Assembly (NCBI GenBank): GCA_965229685.1
Contig: OZ245920.1
Coordinates: forward strand, 1,302,001-1,366,000
From: Pacificispira sp033344895
GTDB lineage: Bacteria > Pseudomonadota > Alphaproteobacteria > UBA8366 > Aestuariispiraceae
Reading direction: 5' to 3'
Length of the DNA: 64,000 bases
Shown here piece by piece: positions 50,854 through 59,471 of the stretch. Position 1 is the stretch's first letter. Each line of letters begins with the position of its first letter. Made by a program: the position numbers and the translations under genes. A model generated the notes under the pieces. It was given only the letters and a program-made list of their open reading frames with translations, had not been told where the DNA came from and did no database searches.

Positions 50854-52119
50854 ATGAGACGCGTAGTCGTGACGGGTCTGGGCGCAGTGACGCCGCTGGG
50901 TGTCGGAGTCGACACGGTTTGGGAACGGCTGATTGCCGGTCAATCCGGTATTCGGGCCGTCGAGAGTTTCGACGTATCGGACCTGCCAGCCAAAATCGCC
51001 GGCGAAATCCCCAAGGGCAGCAAGTCCGAAGGGGCGTTTGACGCCGAGGAATGGGTCGAGAAAAAAGACCTGAAGAAGATGGACACGTTCATCGCCTATG
51101 CGCTGGCCGCGTCCCAGCAGGCGGTGGAAGACGCCGGACTGACCTCCAAGGACCAGAACGAACTGGATCGCACCGGGGTCATGATCGGCTCCGGCATCGG
51201 CGGCCTCGGCGGCATTGCCGAAGGCAGCAAGATTCTTGACGATCGCGGTCCGCGCCGTCTCAGCCCGTTCTTCATTCCGGCCAACCTGATCAACCTGGCC
51301 AGCGGCTATGTGTCGATCGTCCATGGCTTCCGCGGCCCGAATCACGCGGTGGTTACGGCCTGCGCGACGGGGACGCATGCCATCGGAGATGCCGCACGCT
51401 TGATCATGTTCGGCGACGCCGACGTGATGGTCGCGGGCGGGACTGAATCCGCGGTTTGTCGCATCGGTGTTGCCGGATTCGCCGCAGCGCGCGCCTTGTC
51501 GACCGGGTTCAACGACACGCCGGAACGCGCGTCGCGTCCCTGGGACAAGGACCGCGATGGATTCGTCATGGGCGAGGGCGCGGGCATCGTGGTCCTGGAA
51601 GAACTGGAACATGCCAAGGCGCGCGGTGCGAAGATCTATGCGGAAGTCCTGGGCTACGGTCTGTCGGGCGACGCCTATCACATGACCGCACCGGCGGAAG
51701 ATGGCTCTGGCGGATATCGGGCCATGGAGAACGCGTTCCGCAATGCCGGTATCGCCCGGGAAGAGATCGATTACGTCAACGCCCACGGCACGTCGACGCC
51801 GCTGGGGGATGAAATCGAACTGGGTGCGGTAAAGCGGCTGTTCGGGGACCATGCCTACAAGCTGGCGATGTCGTCCACGAAATCTGCGATTGGCCATCTG
51901 TTGGGCGCGGCCGGGGCGGTGGAGGCGATCTTCTCCGTCAAGACGATCGAGACCGGCAAGATTCCGCCGACGCTGAACCTCGACAACCCGTCGGAGGGCT
52001 GCGATCTGAACCTGGTGGCCCACACGTCCCAGACGCGGGAGGTCAACTACGCCCTGTCGAACAGTTTCGGCTTCGGCGGCACCAATGCCAGCGTGATCTT
52101 CGGCCCGTCCCCGTCGTGA
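50854..52119 (+). CDS. fabF: 3-oxoacyl-ACP synthase II FabF
   Basis: FabF condenses malonyl-ACP with acyl-ACP to extend fatty acids. The 421-residue product has the active-site cysteine in VVTACATGTHAIGDA, the two histidines in VNAHGTSTPLGDEIE and SAIGHLLGAAGAVE, and the C-terminal SFGFGGTNASVIF. All are standard. AAGGA lies about ten bases before the ATG. It is followed by mltG after 49 bases. Confidence 0.97.
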   Translation: MRRVVVTGLGAVTPLGVGVDTVWERLIAGQSGIRAVESFDVSDLPAKIAGEIPKGSKSEGAFDAEEWVEKKDLKKMDTFIAYALAASQQAVEDAGLTSKDQNELDRTGVMIGSGIGGLGGIAEGSKILDDRGPRRLSPFFIPANLINLASGYVSIVHGFRGPNHAVVTACATGTHAIGDAARLIMFGDADVMVAGGTESAVCRIGVAGFAAARALSTGFNDTPERASRPWDKDRDGFVMGEGAGIVVLEELEHAKARGAKIYAEVLGYGLSGDAYHMTAPAEDGSGGYRAMENAFRNAGIAREEIDYVNAHGTSTPLGDEIELGAVKRLFGDHAYKLAMSSTKSAIGHLLGAAGAVEAIFSVKTIETGKIPPTLNLDNPSEGCDLNLVAHTSQTREVNYALSNSFGFGGTNASVIFGPSPS

Positions 52120-52168
52120 TCCGACGGGGCGCCTGCCTTCCAAACCAAGTAGGCGGACGCTCGACACC

Positions 52169-53242
52169 GTGACCGACCAGCATTCCGAAGACTCCCACAA
52201 CAAGGGGCAGAGCCCGGAACAGAAGGATGCGCCGCCGCGCAGAAGTTCGGCGGCGCGTATTCTTCGTCGTGCCCTTGTTGCGTTCCTGCTTCTGGTTCTG
52301 CTGACCGGCGGCGGCGCGGCGTGGCTGTTCAAATGGGCGCAGGATGTCCATCGCCAGGCCGGGCCGCTGGCACAGGATACGGTGGTCGTGATCGAGCCGG
52401 GATCGGGCCTGCAGCGGATTGCCCGCGAACTCGAACAGGCGGGTGTCATCGACCATCCCGAAGTGTTCATCGCCATGCTGCGCTATTCCGGGGAGCACAC
52501 CCGCCTCAAGGCCGGGGAATATCGATTCGAAGCCGGCGCGAGCCAGCAGGAGGTTGCCGGCAAGCTGATTGACCACGATGTCCTGGCCCATTTCCTGACG
52601 ATACCGGAAGGGCTGACCGTGGCCGAGATCCTGGAAATCGTGGCCGGAGCCGATGGTGTGACCGGCGCCATGCCGCCGGCGCCGCCGGAAGGCAGCCTGC
52701 TTCCGGAAACCTATCAGTACCGGCGGGGGGACAGCCGCGCGGATATCCTTGCCCGCATGCAGGCGGCAATGGATGAAACCCTTCAGCAATTGTGGGAAAA
52801 CAGAGCGGAGAATCTGCCGATTTCCAGCCCCGAGGAAGCCGTCATTCTGGCATCCATCGTGGAGAAGGAAACCGGCGTCGCCTCCGAACGGGCCCGGGTT
52901 GCCGCTGTTTTCGTCAACCGGCTGCGCCGGGGCATGCGCCTGCAATCGGACCCAACGGTGGTCTATGCCCTGACCGGAGGCCAGGCGCCCCTTGGGCGGG
53001 CCCTGACACGGCAGGACTGGAAGGTGGAGCACCCCTACAACACCTATCGCGTCGAAGGACTGCCCCCCGGACCGATCTCCAACCCCGGACGCGACGCGCT
53101 GCAAGCGACGCTGAATCCTGTGGAGTCGAAAGAGCTGTATTTTGTCGCCGACGGGACCGGCGGTCATGCCTTCGCCGAGACCCTCGCCCAGCACAACCGC
53201 AATGTGGCGAAATGGCGAAAAATCCGCAGTCAGACCGACTAG
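52169..53242 (+). CDS. mltG: Endolytic transglycosylase MltG
   Basis: MltG cleaves nascent glycan strands and limits peptidoglycan chain length. The 357-residue product begins at GTG, has a membrane helix (about 33-53) after a polar N-terminus and a periplasmic YceG domain with ILASIVEKETGVASERARVAAVFVNRLRRGMRLQSDPTVVYALTG (key catalytic glutamate in VEKETG). No clear ribosome site precedes the GTG. The family commonly follows fabF, as here. Confidence 0.93.
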   Translation: MTDQHSEDSHNKGQSPEQKDAPPRRSSAARILRRALVAFLLLVLLTGGGAAWLFKWAQDVHRQAGPLAQDTVVVIEPGSGLQRIARELEQAGVIDHPEVFIAMLRYSGEHTRLKAGEYRFEAGASQQEVAGKLIDHDVLAHFLTIPEGLTVAEILEIVAGADGVTGAMPPAPPEGSLLPETYQYRRGDSRADILARMQAAMDETLQQLWENRAENLPISSPEEAVILASIVEKETGVASERARVAAVFVNRLRRGMRLQSDPTVVYALTGGQAPLGRALTRQDWKVEHPYNTYRVEGLPPGPISNPGRDALQATLNPVESKELYFVADGTGGHAFAETLAQHNRNVAKWRKIRSQTD

Positions 53243-53277
53243 CTTTCTATCGCCATAGGGGTATCCTTTAGGGCTGT

Positions 53278-53295
53278 TTGGCAAATCCCTTGCCA
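53278..53295 (+). promoter_or_regulatory. Sigma-54-like promoter or palindrome upstream of the methyltransferase gene
   Basis: TTGGCAAATCCCTTGCC has GG and GC ten bases apart, as in -24/-12 promoters, and sits about 100 bases ahead of the gene. It is also a perfect hairpin (TGGCAA-ATCCC-TTGCCA), so an operator or RNA stem is an alternative reading. Confidence 0.4.
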
Positions 53296-53400
53296 TGAAT
53301 TCTGCTACTTGCTTGAATTGTCTCGTGGAAACAGGGTGCAATTCAGCGCTGCACTTCTTGTTTGCGGCGCGGTGCGGTCTTCGTAAGGGGAGCGTTCGAC

Positions 53401-54591
53401 GTGCTGCTACATCTGCTGCTCAAATATCTCATACAATCCGGATCGCTTGAGCTGGAACGCCCCGATGGCGTGGTCCATCGTTATGGTGACGGCACCGGCC
53501 AACCGGTTCGGATCAAGTTCCACGATTCCCGGGCGATGAACCGGGCGGCGCTGTGGCCGCGCCTGCGGATCGGCGAGGCCTATGTCGACGGGACGATGAC
53601 CATCGAACAGGGCAATCTGCACGACTTCCTCTACGTCGTTGGCCGCAACCTGGCGGCGCAGCAGGATGGCCTGCCGCAGCGGGTCAGCCGTTTCTGTCAG
53701 AACCTTCTCAATCTTGTCGAAACCTACAACCCCATCGGCAGGGCGCAGAAAAATGTCGCCCACCATTACGACCTGAATGGCGAGTTCTTCGGGCTGTTTC
53801 TCGATTCCGACAAGCAGTATTCCTGCGCCTATTTCGAGACGCCGGAAACCGACTTGGAATCCGCGCAGATCGCCAAGAAGGCCCATATCGCGAAGAAGCT
53901 GCGAATCGAACCCGGCATGAAGGTACTCGACATCGGGTCCGGCTGGGGTGGGCTGGGGCTTTATCTGGCACAGAATTATGATTGTGACGTCACCGGTGTG
54001 ACCTTGTCGGTCGAACAGCACAAGGTGTCGAACGAACGTGCCCGGGAGGCCGGTATCTCCGACCGCGTCCGGTTCGAGTTGAAGGACTACCGCCTGCTGG
54101 AAGACCGCTACGACCGGATCGTTTCGGTCGGCATGTTCGAACATGTCGGCCCCCGGCATTACGATGAATACTTCGCGAAGGTGAAGGCGCTCCTGAAGGA
54201 TGACGGCATTGCGATGATCCATACGATCGGACGCATGGGCACGCCGGAACCGATCAGCCCGTGGATGCGCCGGTATATCTTCCCTGGTGCCTATCTGCCG
54301 ACCCTGACGGAGATCACCAGACCGATCGAAAGACAGTGGCTCTGGCTGACCGACTTCGAGGTCTGGCGCGAACACTATGCGGACACGCTGCTACGCTGGC
54401 ATGAGCGGTTTCAGGCAAACCGGGACAAGGTCCTTGCGCTCTATGACGAGAAATTCTGCCGAATGTGGGAGTTGTACCTGTTGGGGTGTGAGATGAGTTT
54501 CCGGATTCAGGAACTCTGTGTGTTCCAGGTTCAACTCGCGCGCAAGATCGACGCCGTGCCGAGAACCCGTGCCTACCTATACCGTAATTGA
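53401..54591 (+). CDS. Cyclopropane-fatty-acyl-phospholipid synthase-like methyltransferase
   Basis: A 396-residue class I SAM-dependent methyltransferase. The SAM motif VLDIGSGWGGLGLYLA lies at about 175-190, preceded by an N-terminal domain with YNPIGRAQKNVAHHYDLNGEFFGLFLDSDKQYSCAYFETPETDLESAQIAK (key part VAHHYDLNGEFFGLFLD), the CfaA/mycolic-acid cyclopropane synthase signature. Such enzymes add methylene across phospholipid acyl double bonds. The GTG at 53401 has AGGGGAG upstream. It overlaps the following membrane-protein frame region only marginally and lies behind a sigma-54-like site. Confidence 0.88.
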   Translation: MLLHLLLKYLIQSGSLELERPDGVVHRYGDGTGQPVRIKFHDSRAMNRAALWPRLRIGEAYVDGTMTIEQGNLHDFLYVVGRNLAAQQDGLPQRVSRFCQNLLNLVETYNPIGRAQKNVAHHYDLNGEFFGLFLDSDKQYSCAYFETPETDLESAQIAKKAHIAKKLRIEPGMKVLDIGSGWGGLGLYLAQNYDCDVTGVTLSVEQHKVSNERAREAGISDRVRFELKDYRLLEDRYDRIVSVGMFEHVGPRHYDEYFAKVKALLKDDGIAMIHTIGRMGTPEPISPWMRRYIFPGAYLPTLTEITRPIERQWLWLTDFEVWREHYADTLLRWHERFQANRDKVLALYDEKFCRMWELYLLGCEMSFRIQELCVFQVQLARKIDAVPRTRAYLYRN

Positions 54592-54614
54592 CGGTCCGGT
54601 TTGGAGGGGGCGTT

Positions 54615-55208
54615 ATGCAGGATCATCCTTACAGGAAGGAACTGCTGGACCGGGCAATGTCCTTTTATGACCGATTGTTCGATCTGACGCGGACGGTGGT
54701 GGTTCTGAACCTGGCCGTAGGGGTCTTGTCGTCGTTCCTCTTCGGACAGAATGGCATCGATAACTGGTCCGGACTCACCAAGGGTATCATTTTTCTAGCG
54801 ATTGTTTTCTTCGGGGTCGTTTTCAACCTGGGCGCATGGTGCGCGCATTCCTTTCTGTATCTGACGATACGGCGCATCCTTCGGGAGGTCAGGGAAATCG
54901 AGGTTAAAGATGAAGCCAAACTCATTCCCCGATTCACCCGTCTGATTGATGCGGATTCGTTATATCGGGACGCGGAGTGGTCCGACCGCCCGCGCTATTC
55001 GCAACTTTGCCGGTCGGGTGTCGGGATGCTTCGGGCTGGGTTCTGTATTCTGAGCTACGAGATATCCAGTCGTGCCCAGGATGCTCAGCGGGCCTCGGAC
55101 GAAGCGGTTCAAATGCTGCACGACCATGCATTCCTTTTTGAGAAAGTCTTTTTCCTGGTGTGCGTCGTAATCTGGGGATTGATTGCTTGCGCCGTTCTCT
55201 TCGGTTGA
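54615..55208 (+). CDS. Membrane protein of unknown function
   Basis: A 197-residue protein with about three hydrophobic segments (TVVVLNLAVGVLSSFLFG, GIIFLAIVFFGVVFNLGAWCAHSFLYL core, and FLVCVVIWGLIACAVLFG). The soluble part between them carries EVREIEVKDEAKLIPRFTRLIDADSLYRD and cysteines. GGAGG precedes the ATG at 54615; a frame start at 54588 overlaps the methyltransferase stop. I recognise no family. It follows the cyclopropane-synthase-like gene and may be translated in the same operon. Confidence 0.68.
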   Translation: MQDHPYRKELLDRAMSFYDRLFDLTRTVVVLNLAVGVLSSFLFGQNGIDNWSGLTKGIIFLAIVFFGVVFNLGAWCAHSFLYLTIRRILREVREIEVKDEAKLIPRFTRLIDADSLYRDAEWSDRPRYSQLCRSGVGMLRAGFCILSYEISSRAQDAQRASDEAVQMLHDHAFLFEKVFFLVCVVIWGLIACAVLFG

Positions 55209-55270
55209 ACCGCCGCGACGGAGTAACGAAACCCGATTAAGGTGGTATGTCGCATTCGGAGAATTGGAAT

Positions 55271-56230
55271 ATGAAATGTTTACCCTTGGCCGCCGCGGCG
55301 CTTCTGTCGGTCGCCGGACCGGTTCATGCGCAAAGCTTCATTGTAGTTGGTGATTTGCCCTACAATTCCGCTCAAGACGAGGCTTTTCAGGAAACAATCG
55401 CCCCGGCGATCACCGCGGCGGATATTCCCTTTGTGATTCATGTCGGCGACATCAAGGGCAGTAAGGAGATCTGCTCCGATGGGCTGCTGACCGCGCGACG
55501 AGACGCGATCTATGCGCTGAAGCCGGGGCGGGTCTTCTATACGCCGGGCGACAATGAATGGACGGATTGCGATCGCGATTCCTCCGGCATCGCGATGCGG
55601 GAGTATGATCGCCTGGATCGTCTCCGCCAGCTCTTTTTCGAGCCACCGCCGGAGGCACCGAATGAGTTGGATGTCGTGCGCCAGGGCGGCTATCCGGAAA
55701 ATGCCCGATGGCGCCATGACGATGTGATCTTCGTGACCCTGCATGTGGTCGGCACCAACAACGGTCGGAAGCAGATCCTGCTCGATGACGTCCAAGAGGC
55801 TCTTGCGCGGGTGGAGGCCCGCGATACGGCGAATGCGCAATGGCTGGAGGCAGCTGTGTCCTACGCGCAGGAAACCGGTGCCGCCGCGCTGGTCGTTGCT
55901 GCGCAAGCGGATCTGACAGAGCCCTGGGGGCGCGGAAGGTGTAGCGTGCAGAACCCGCAGGAATGCGACGCCTTTGCGGATCTTCGGGAACGGCTGCGGC
56001 AGGCGGCGGCGCGTTTCGGCAAGCCCATGCTCTATATTCACGGTGACACCGACCCCTATTGCCTGGATGCCGGTTTTGGCGGGGAAAAGGCTACGAATCT
56101 CTGGCGTCTGAACGCTGCGGGGGATTATGCGGTAATCGACGCGGTTACGGTCACCGTGTCACCCCAGGAGGCAATGCCGTTCAAGGCCGTGACGCTGCTG
56201 GGCGGGCTGTCGCCGACGACCGGTTGCTGA
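55271..56230 (+). CDS. Secreted calcineurin-like phosphoesterase-type protein
   Basis: A 319-residue precursor with a signal peptide (1-20, ending GPVHAQS). The motifs FIVVGDLPYN, FVIHVGDIKGS, FYTPGDNEWTDC and MLYIHGDTDPYC follow the order of the metallophosphoesterase core (GD-x, GD-x2-x, GDNE, GH-like). The last histidine is in HGDTDPY instead of GHTH, so the metal site may be modified. It probably acts in the periplasm on an unknown phosphoester. ATG 55271 fits a signal peptide; an in-frame ATG at 55247 is close. Confidence 0.72.
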   Translation: MKCLPLAAAALLSVAGPVHAQSFIVVGDLPYNSAQDEAFQETIAPAITAADIPFVIHVGDIKGSKEICSDGLLTARRDAIYALKPGRVFYTPGDNEWTDCDRDSSGIAMREYDRLDRLRQLFFEPPPEAPNELDVVRQGGYPENARWRHDDVIFVTLHVVGTNNGRKQILLDDVQEALARVEARDTANAQWLEAAVSYAQETGAAALVVAAQADLTEPWGRGRCSVQNPQECDAFADLRERLRQAAARFGKPMLYIHGDTDPYCLDAGFGGEKATNLWRLNAAGDYAVIDAVTVTVSPQEAMPFKAVTLLGGLSPTTGC

Positions 56231-56278
56231 TCCCGCGATATGCGGCCCTTTCCGACCGTGTGGAAAGCGGCGTCTTGG

Positions 56279-57523
56279 CTACAGCCAGTCCGTTTCGAAG
56301 GGGTAGGATGACATCCGTTCGACGCCGGTCTCGGTTATGATGACCTGTTCTTCCAGCTTCACGCCCTCACGGCCGCCTTCGACGCCGATGAAGCTTTCCA
56401 CGCAAATCACCATGCCGGGCTCGAACAGGCCGTCATAGCCTTTCGCCGCGAAGTCGGCGCGATGCTTGATCGATGGGTATTCGTCGGCCAGCCCGACACC
56501 GTGCATGCAACTGGCATAGCGGTTGGACAGATATTCCTCCGGGATCTCCCAGGCATCCATCGTGACGTCGTGGAAGCTTCGGCCCGGGGCCAGAATGGCG
56601 ATGTTGTGCTCAATCTGCTCATGAGCCTTGGCATAGAGGCGGCGTTGTTCATCGGTCGGCTTCGCGCCGCAGATCCAGGCGCGGGAGATGTCCGAGCAAT
56701 AGCCGTAGGGGCCGACAAGGTCGGTGTCGAAACTGACCATATCCCCGCGCTCGATGGGTCGCATGGAACATTCGCGGAACCAGGGGTTGGTTCGGGGACC
56801 GGACGAGAGGAGGCGGGTTTCGATCCATTCGCCGCCCATCCGAATGTTCACTTCGTGCAGTTTGGCCCACAACGCGTTTTCGGTGATGCCGGGCTCCAGA
56901 ATATCGCGCATCTCCCGGATACCCTGCTCGCAGGCCTCCATTGACTTTCGCATCAGGGCCAGTTCCTCCGGCGATTTCACGCAACGCGCCAGTTCCGCCA
57001 GGCCTTCCCCTTCGTGCAGGCTCAACTGCTGCTCTCGCAGGGCCTCGGTCGGCATCATCGACAGGTGATCGATCGCGATCCGGCGGTTCCCGCCGCCATG
57101 TTTCTGCACCAGGTCTGCGATCTGATCCGCGAAGAGACGGGCCCGGTCAGGGCCGCGATGGGCCACCGTGAAAAAATAGAACGAAGGGATCGTACGGTAT
57201 TCGTCGACGCCGGGCAGATCCTCGGCCAGGTGCGGATGGTTGGCGTAATCGAACAGGACGACGGGCCCGTCGGTACAGACGAAGACGCAGCGCGTCTCGT
57301 AATGTGCGCACCAGACCTGCATGTTGGTGGCGTCGGTGGCATAGCGGGTATTCAACTGATTGAAGAACAGGCCGCCGGCGAAATCGCCCTCGCGCAGTTT
57401 CGCTCTCAGCCGTTCCAGCCGATAGCCGCGAACCACATTCAGGTCGACAGGCGCGTCCGAGTATTCCATGGCGCCATGCTGACGGGCCTTTTGTCGAAGC
57501 CCCCCGACTGCGTTCAACCCCAT
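56279..57523 (-). CDS. M24-family metalloprotein resembling DMSP lyase DddP
   Basis: A 414-residue M24 peptidase-fold protein with GGGAGG seven bases before the ATG. The six metal ligands of the fold fit Asp266, Asp268, Asp278, His341, Glu376 and Glu391. The surrounding segments (NTRYATDATNMQVW, GGEWIETRLLSSGPRTNPWF, SFDTDLVGPYGY, MHGVGLADEYP, KLEEQVIIT) resemble DddP, a dimethylsulphoniopropionate lyase that yields acrylate and dimethyl sulphide. The spacing of the ligands and of Asp347 (six residues after His341, the proposed catalytic base in DddP) matches as I recall it. A general creatinase/Xaa-Pro dipeptidase role remains possible. It stands alone, next to the GGDEF gene. Confidence 0.68.
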   Translation of the reverse strand: MGLNAVGGLRQKARQHGAMEYSDAPVDLNVVRGYRLERLRAKLREGDFAGGLFFNQLNTRYATDATNMQVWCAHYETRCVFVCTDGPVVLFDYANHPHLAEDLPGVDEYRTIPSFYFFTVAHRGPDRARLFADQIADLVQKHGGGNRRIAIDHLSMMPTEALREQQLSLHEGEGLAELARCVKSPEELALMRKSMEACEQGIREMRDILEPGITENALWAKLHEVNIRMGGEWIETRLLSSGPRTNPWFRECSMRPIERGDMVSFDTDLVGPYGYCSDISRAWICGAKPTDEQRRLYAKAHEQIEHNIAILAPGRSFHDVTMDAWEIPEEYLSNRYASCMHGVGLADEYPSIKHRADFAAKGYDGLFEPGMVICVESFIGVEGGREGVKLEEQVIITETGVERMSSYPFETDWL

Positions 57524-57642
57524 CGCACTGCCTCCCGAAATACTCCGCCCGGACGAATGACCGTTCCAGATTTCGGCATTTGGCGGGGCAGGGGTCCCCC
57601 GGAAGCGACACTAATGGTTCGGAAACGACATTCCTGCCGCGA

Positions 57643-58332
57643 TCACGCCGACCGGCCGCGTTTGCGGGCATACATTGCCTCGTCGGCGCGTTCGAACAAG
57701 GTGTCGGCGCGATCCTTCGGTCCATAGGGAACGGACCCGAAAGAGGCGCGGATCGGAATCTGAATACCGTGCCAGGGGACGCTGGCGTAGTTCAGCAATC
57801 GGTCCAGACTGCGAACACGCTTCCTGGCGCCTTCGGGGGTGGATTCCGTCAGAATGATCGCAAACTCATCGCCGCCGATCCGGGCCACGGAATCCGTATC
57901 TCGGACATGCCGGGACAAGATCGACCCAACCGCGGAAAGCACAAGATCGCCCGCCGCGTGGCCGTGGGTGTCGTTAATGGTCTTGAAACCGTCCAGATCG
58001 ACAATGACCAACACCCCCTTTTCGCCGAAGCGTCGGGTTCGCGCCAAGGCGCCTTCCATCGCAATTTCAAACCCGCGACGATTGAGCAGCCCAGTGACCT
58101 CGTCCGTTCGGGCCTGGTGTTCCAGCACCGCAATCCGGCGCTGGGCGTCAGACAATTCGGCGCGGGCTTCCATCGCCATGCTGAGCGCATCCTCCAGCAG
58201 CCGTCGATAGTTGCGGGCCTCTGCCAGATCGTCCGGCAGGTCGCTGGTCAGATCCCGGACCAAAGCCGCTGTCGGGATATCCCCGCCACTCACAGCAACC
58301 AAGGCACCTTTGTTCAGAACTTCGGTCATCAT
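57643..58332 (-). CDS. GGDEF diguanylate cyclase
   Basis: A 229-residue cytoplasmic protein that should make cyclic di-GMP. An N-terminal coiled-coil-like stretch (about 35-75) leads into the GGDEF domain, with the intact active site GGDEF at 153-157. A product-inhibition I-site R-x-x-D (Arg144-Asp147) sits five residues before it, so feedback inhibition is likely. No sensor domain, signal peptide or membrane segment is seen. Two tandem ATGs start it. A triple TTAA array 96-121 bases upstream suggests control by CtrA. Confidence 0.92.
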   Translation of the reverse strand: MMTEVLNKGALVAVSGGDIPTAALVRDLTSDLPDDLAEARNYRRLLEDALSMAMEARAELSDAQRRIAVLEHQARTDEVTGLLNRRGFEIAMEGALARTRRFGEKGVLVIVDLDGFKTINDTHGHAAGDLVLSAVGSILSRHVRDTDSVARIGGDEFAIILTESTPEGARKRVRSLDRLLNYASVPWHGIQIPIRASFGSVPYGPKDRADTLFERADEAMYARKRGRSA

Positions 58333-58427
58333 CCCAATCCTCTCCCGTCACGCGGTGTCGTTCTGCCTTCGAAATGGCAAGGGGCGTGCCAGATGGCAGA
58401 ATCCCGGAGTCCTGCGGGTTTTCCTGG

Positions 58428-58453
58428 TTAACAACGTGTTAACATATTGTTAA
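58428..58453. promoter_or_regulatory. Tandem CtrA-type boxes upstream of the diguanylate cyclase gene
   Basis: Three TTAA units (58428, 58439, 58450) are each separated by exactly seven bases, so two overlapping perfect TTAA-N7-TTAA boxes exist. CtrA, the cell-cycle regulator phosphorylated through ChpT, binds this motif. The array lies 96-121 bases ahead of the GGDEF gene start. Confidence 0.65.
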
Positions 58454-58498
58454 CCGGGGATTTTCTGCAGCGGAGTCGGAATCGGATTCCTAGTATCG

Positions 58499-59380
58499 CT
58501 ACGCGGATTGGAGGAAAGTCCGCAACCCTGGCATCAATTGTTCCGGGGCTTCTTCCTGGACGAAATGGCCGCAATCGATCGAGATCGTTCGGATGTCATC
58601 GGCGAAGACGCGCCAATCCTGGTCCGGGTCGGATTTCGTATAGCCACGCCCATAGGGCACCAGCAAAGGGCAGGCGAGCTTTCGTCCTGCCTCCCGATCC
58701 GCGCGGTCGGCATCGAGGTCCAGTCCGGCGCCCGCGCGATAATCAGCCGCTGCACCGGCCTGGACTGCCGGATTCCGATAGGCCGCCAGATAGCGTTGCA
58801 CTGCCTGGGGTTCCAAGGGCTTCTCGGCCCATTGCTCGATCAGGTGTCCGATCAGGACGTCGGAAGCGCCATGCAGAATGGCTTCGACCAATGGTGCAGG
58901 TTGGGCAAGGAGCGGCCAGTGGAAGGCCTTGTTTGCCGATTGGTAGGTCATGGCCTCCCAGATAATGACCGTTGGGACAGTGTCGATGGAGACGAGCCCG
59001 GCCACGGCTTCGGGGAAGTCCAGGGCCAGGCGATAGGCGGCCCGGGCACCGCGATCATGGCCGAGCAGCAGAAACCGTTCGTGGCCGAGATCGGCCATCA
59101 GGTGCATGAGAGTGCGTGCCACCGAACGGCGGTCGAAGGGGGCGCCGCTTTCCATGGCGGCGGGGCCGGGGGATGCGCCGTAGCCGGGAAGGTCGGGCAC
59201 GATAACCCGATACTGGTCTGTGAGGGCCGGGGCAATGTAGCGAAAGGTGTGCCCGGTCTGCGGGAAGCCGTGCAGCATGAGCAAGGGGCGGCCGCAACCG
59301 GCGCTCCGCACCAGCATGGGTCCATGGTCGGTCTCAATCATTTCCCGCTGAAAATCGTTCCACGATGTTGTGCTGGGCAT
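58499..59380 (-). CDS. Alpha/beta hydrolase resembling fluoroacetate (haloacid) dehalogenase
   Basis: A 293-residue alpha/beta hydrolase. The nucleophile is Asp109 in GHDRGAR, followed by Asp133 (SIDTVPT) and His272 (CGHFVQEEAPE) as the other triad members. Arg110 and Arg113, His154-Trp155 (AFHWPLLAQPAP) and Tyr214 (ADYRAGA) are the carboxylate- and halide-binding residues of the fluoroacetate dehalogenases, at matching spacing. Such enzymes hydrolyse haloacetates to glycolate. The ATG at 59380 follows GGAG by six bases. It is divergent from a CGNR-type regulator with two operators between. Substrate use needs proof; epoxide hydrolases share the fold. Confidence 0.8.
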   Translation of the reverse strand: MPSTTSWNDFQREMIETDHGPMLVRSAGCGRPLLMLHGFPQTGHTFRYIAPALTDQYRVIVPDLPGYGASPGPAAMESGAPFDRRSVARTLMHLMADLGHERFLLLGHDRGARAAYRLALDFPEAVAGLVSIDTVPTVIIWEAMTYQSANKAFHWPLLAQPAPLVEAILHGASDVLIGHLIEQWAEKPLEPQAVQRYLAAYRNPAVQAGAAADYRAGAGLDLDADRADREAGRKLACPLLVPYGRGYTKSDPDQDWRVFADDIRTISIDCGHFVQEEAPEQLMPGLRTFLQSA

Positions 59381-59392
59381 GGCTGTCTCCAT

Positions 59393-59451
59393 TGGCACCG
59401 GTTTAAATGGTGCCGTAGACTATCAGTGTGGAACCAGTTATACTAGTGCCA
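59393..59451. promoter_or_regulatory. Two copies of a palindromic operator with the regulator's promoter
   Basis: GGCACC/GGTGCC arms at 59394-59414 and a second copy at 59429-59451 (arms TGGAAC and GTGCCA) agree at about 16 of 22 positions and are centred 36 bases apart. TAGACT (59416-59421) and TATACT (59439-59444), 17 bases apart, form a plus-strand promoter whose -10 element lies inside copy 2. Confidence 0.6.
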
Positions 59452-59471
59452 AAATGATGTGAGGTTTCCTG

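Noticed and set aside
50632..52476. Long open frame on the minus strand opposite fabF
   Set aside because: fabF and acpP on the plus strand are unmistakable; the antisense frame lacks motifs and a ribosome site.
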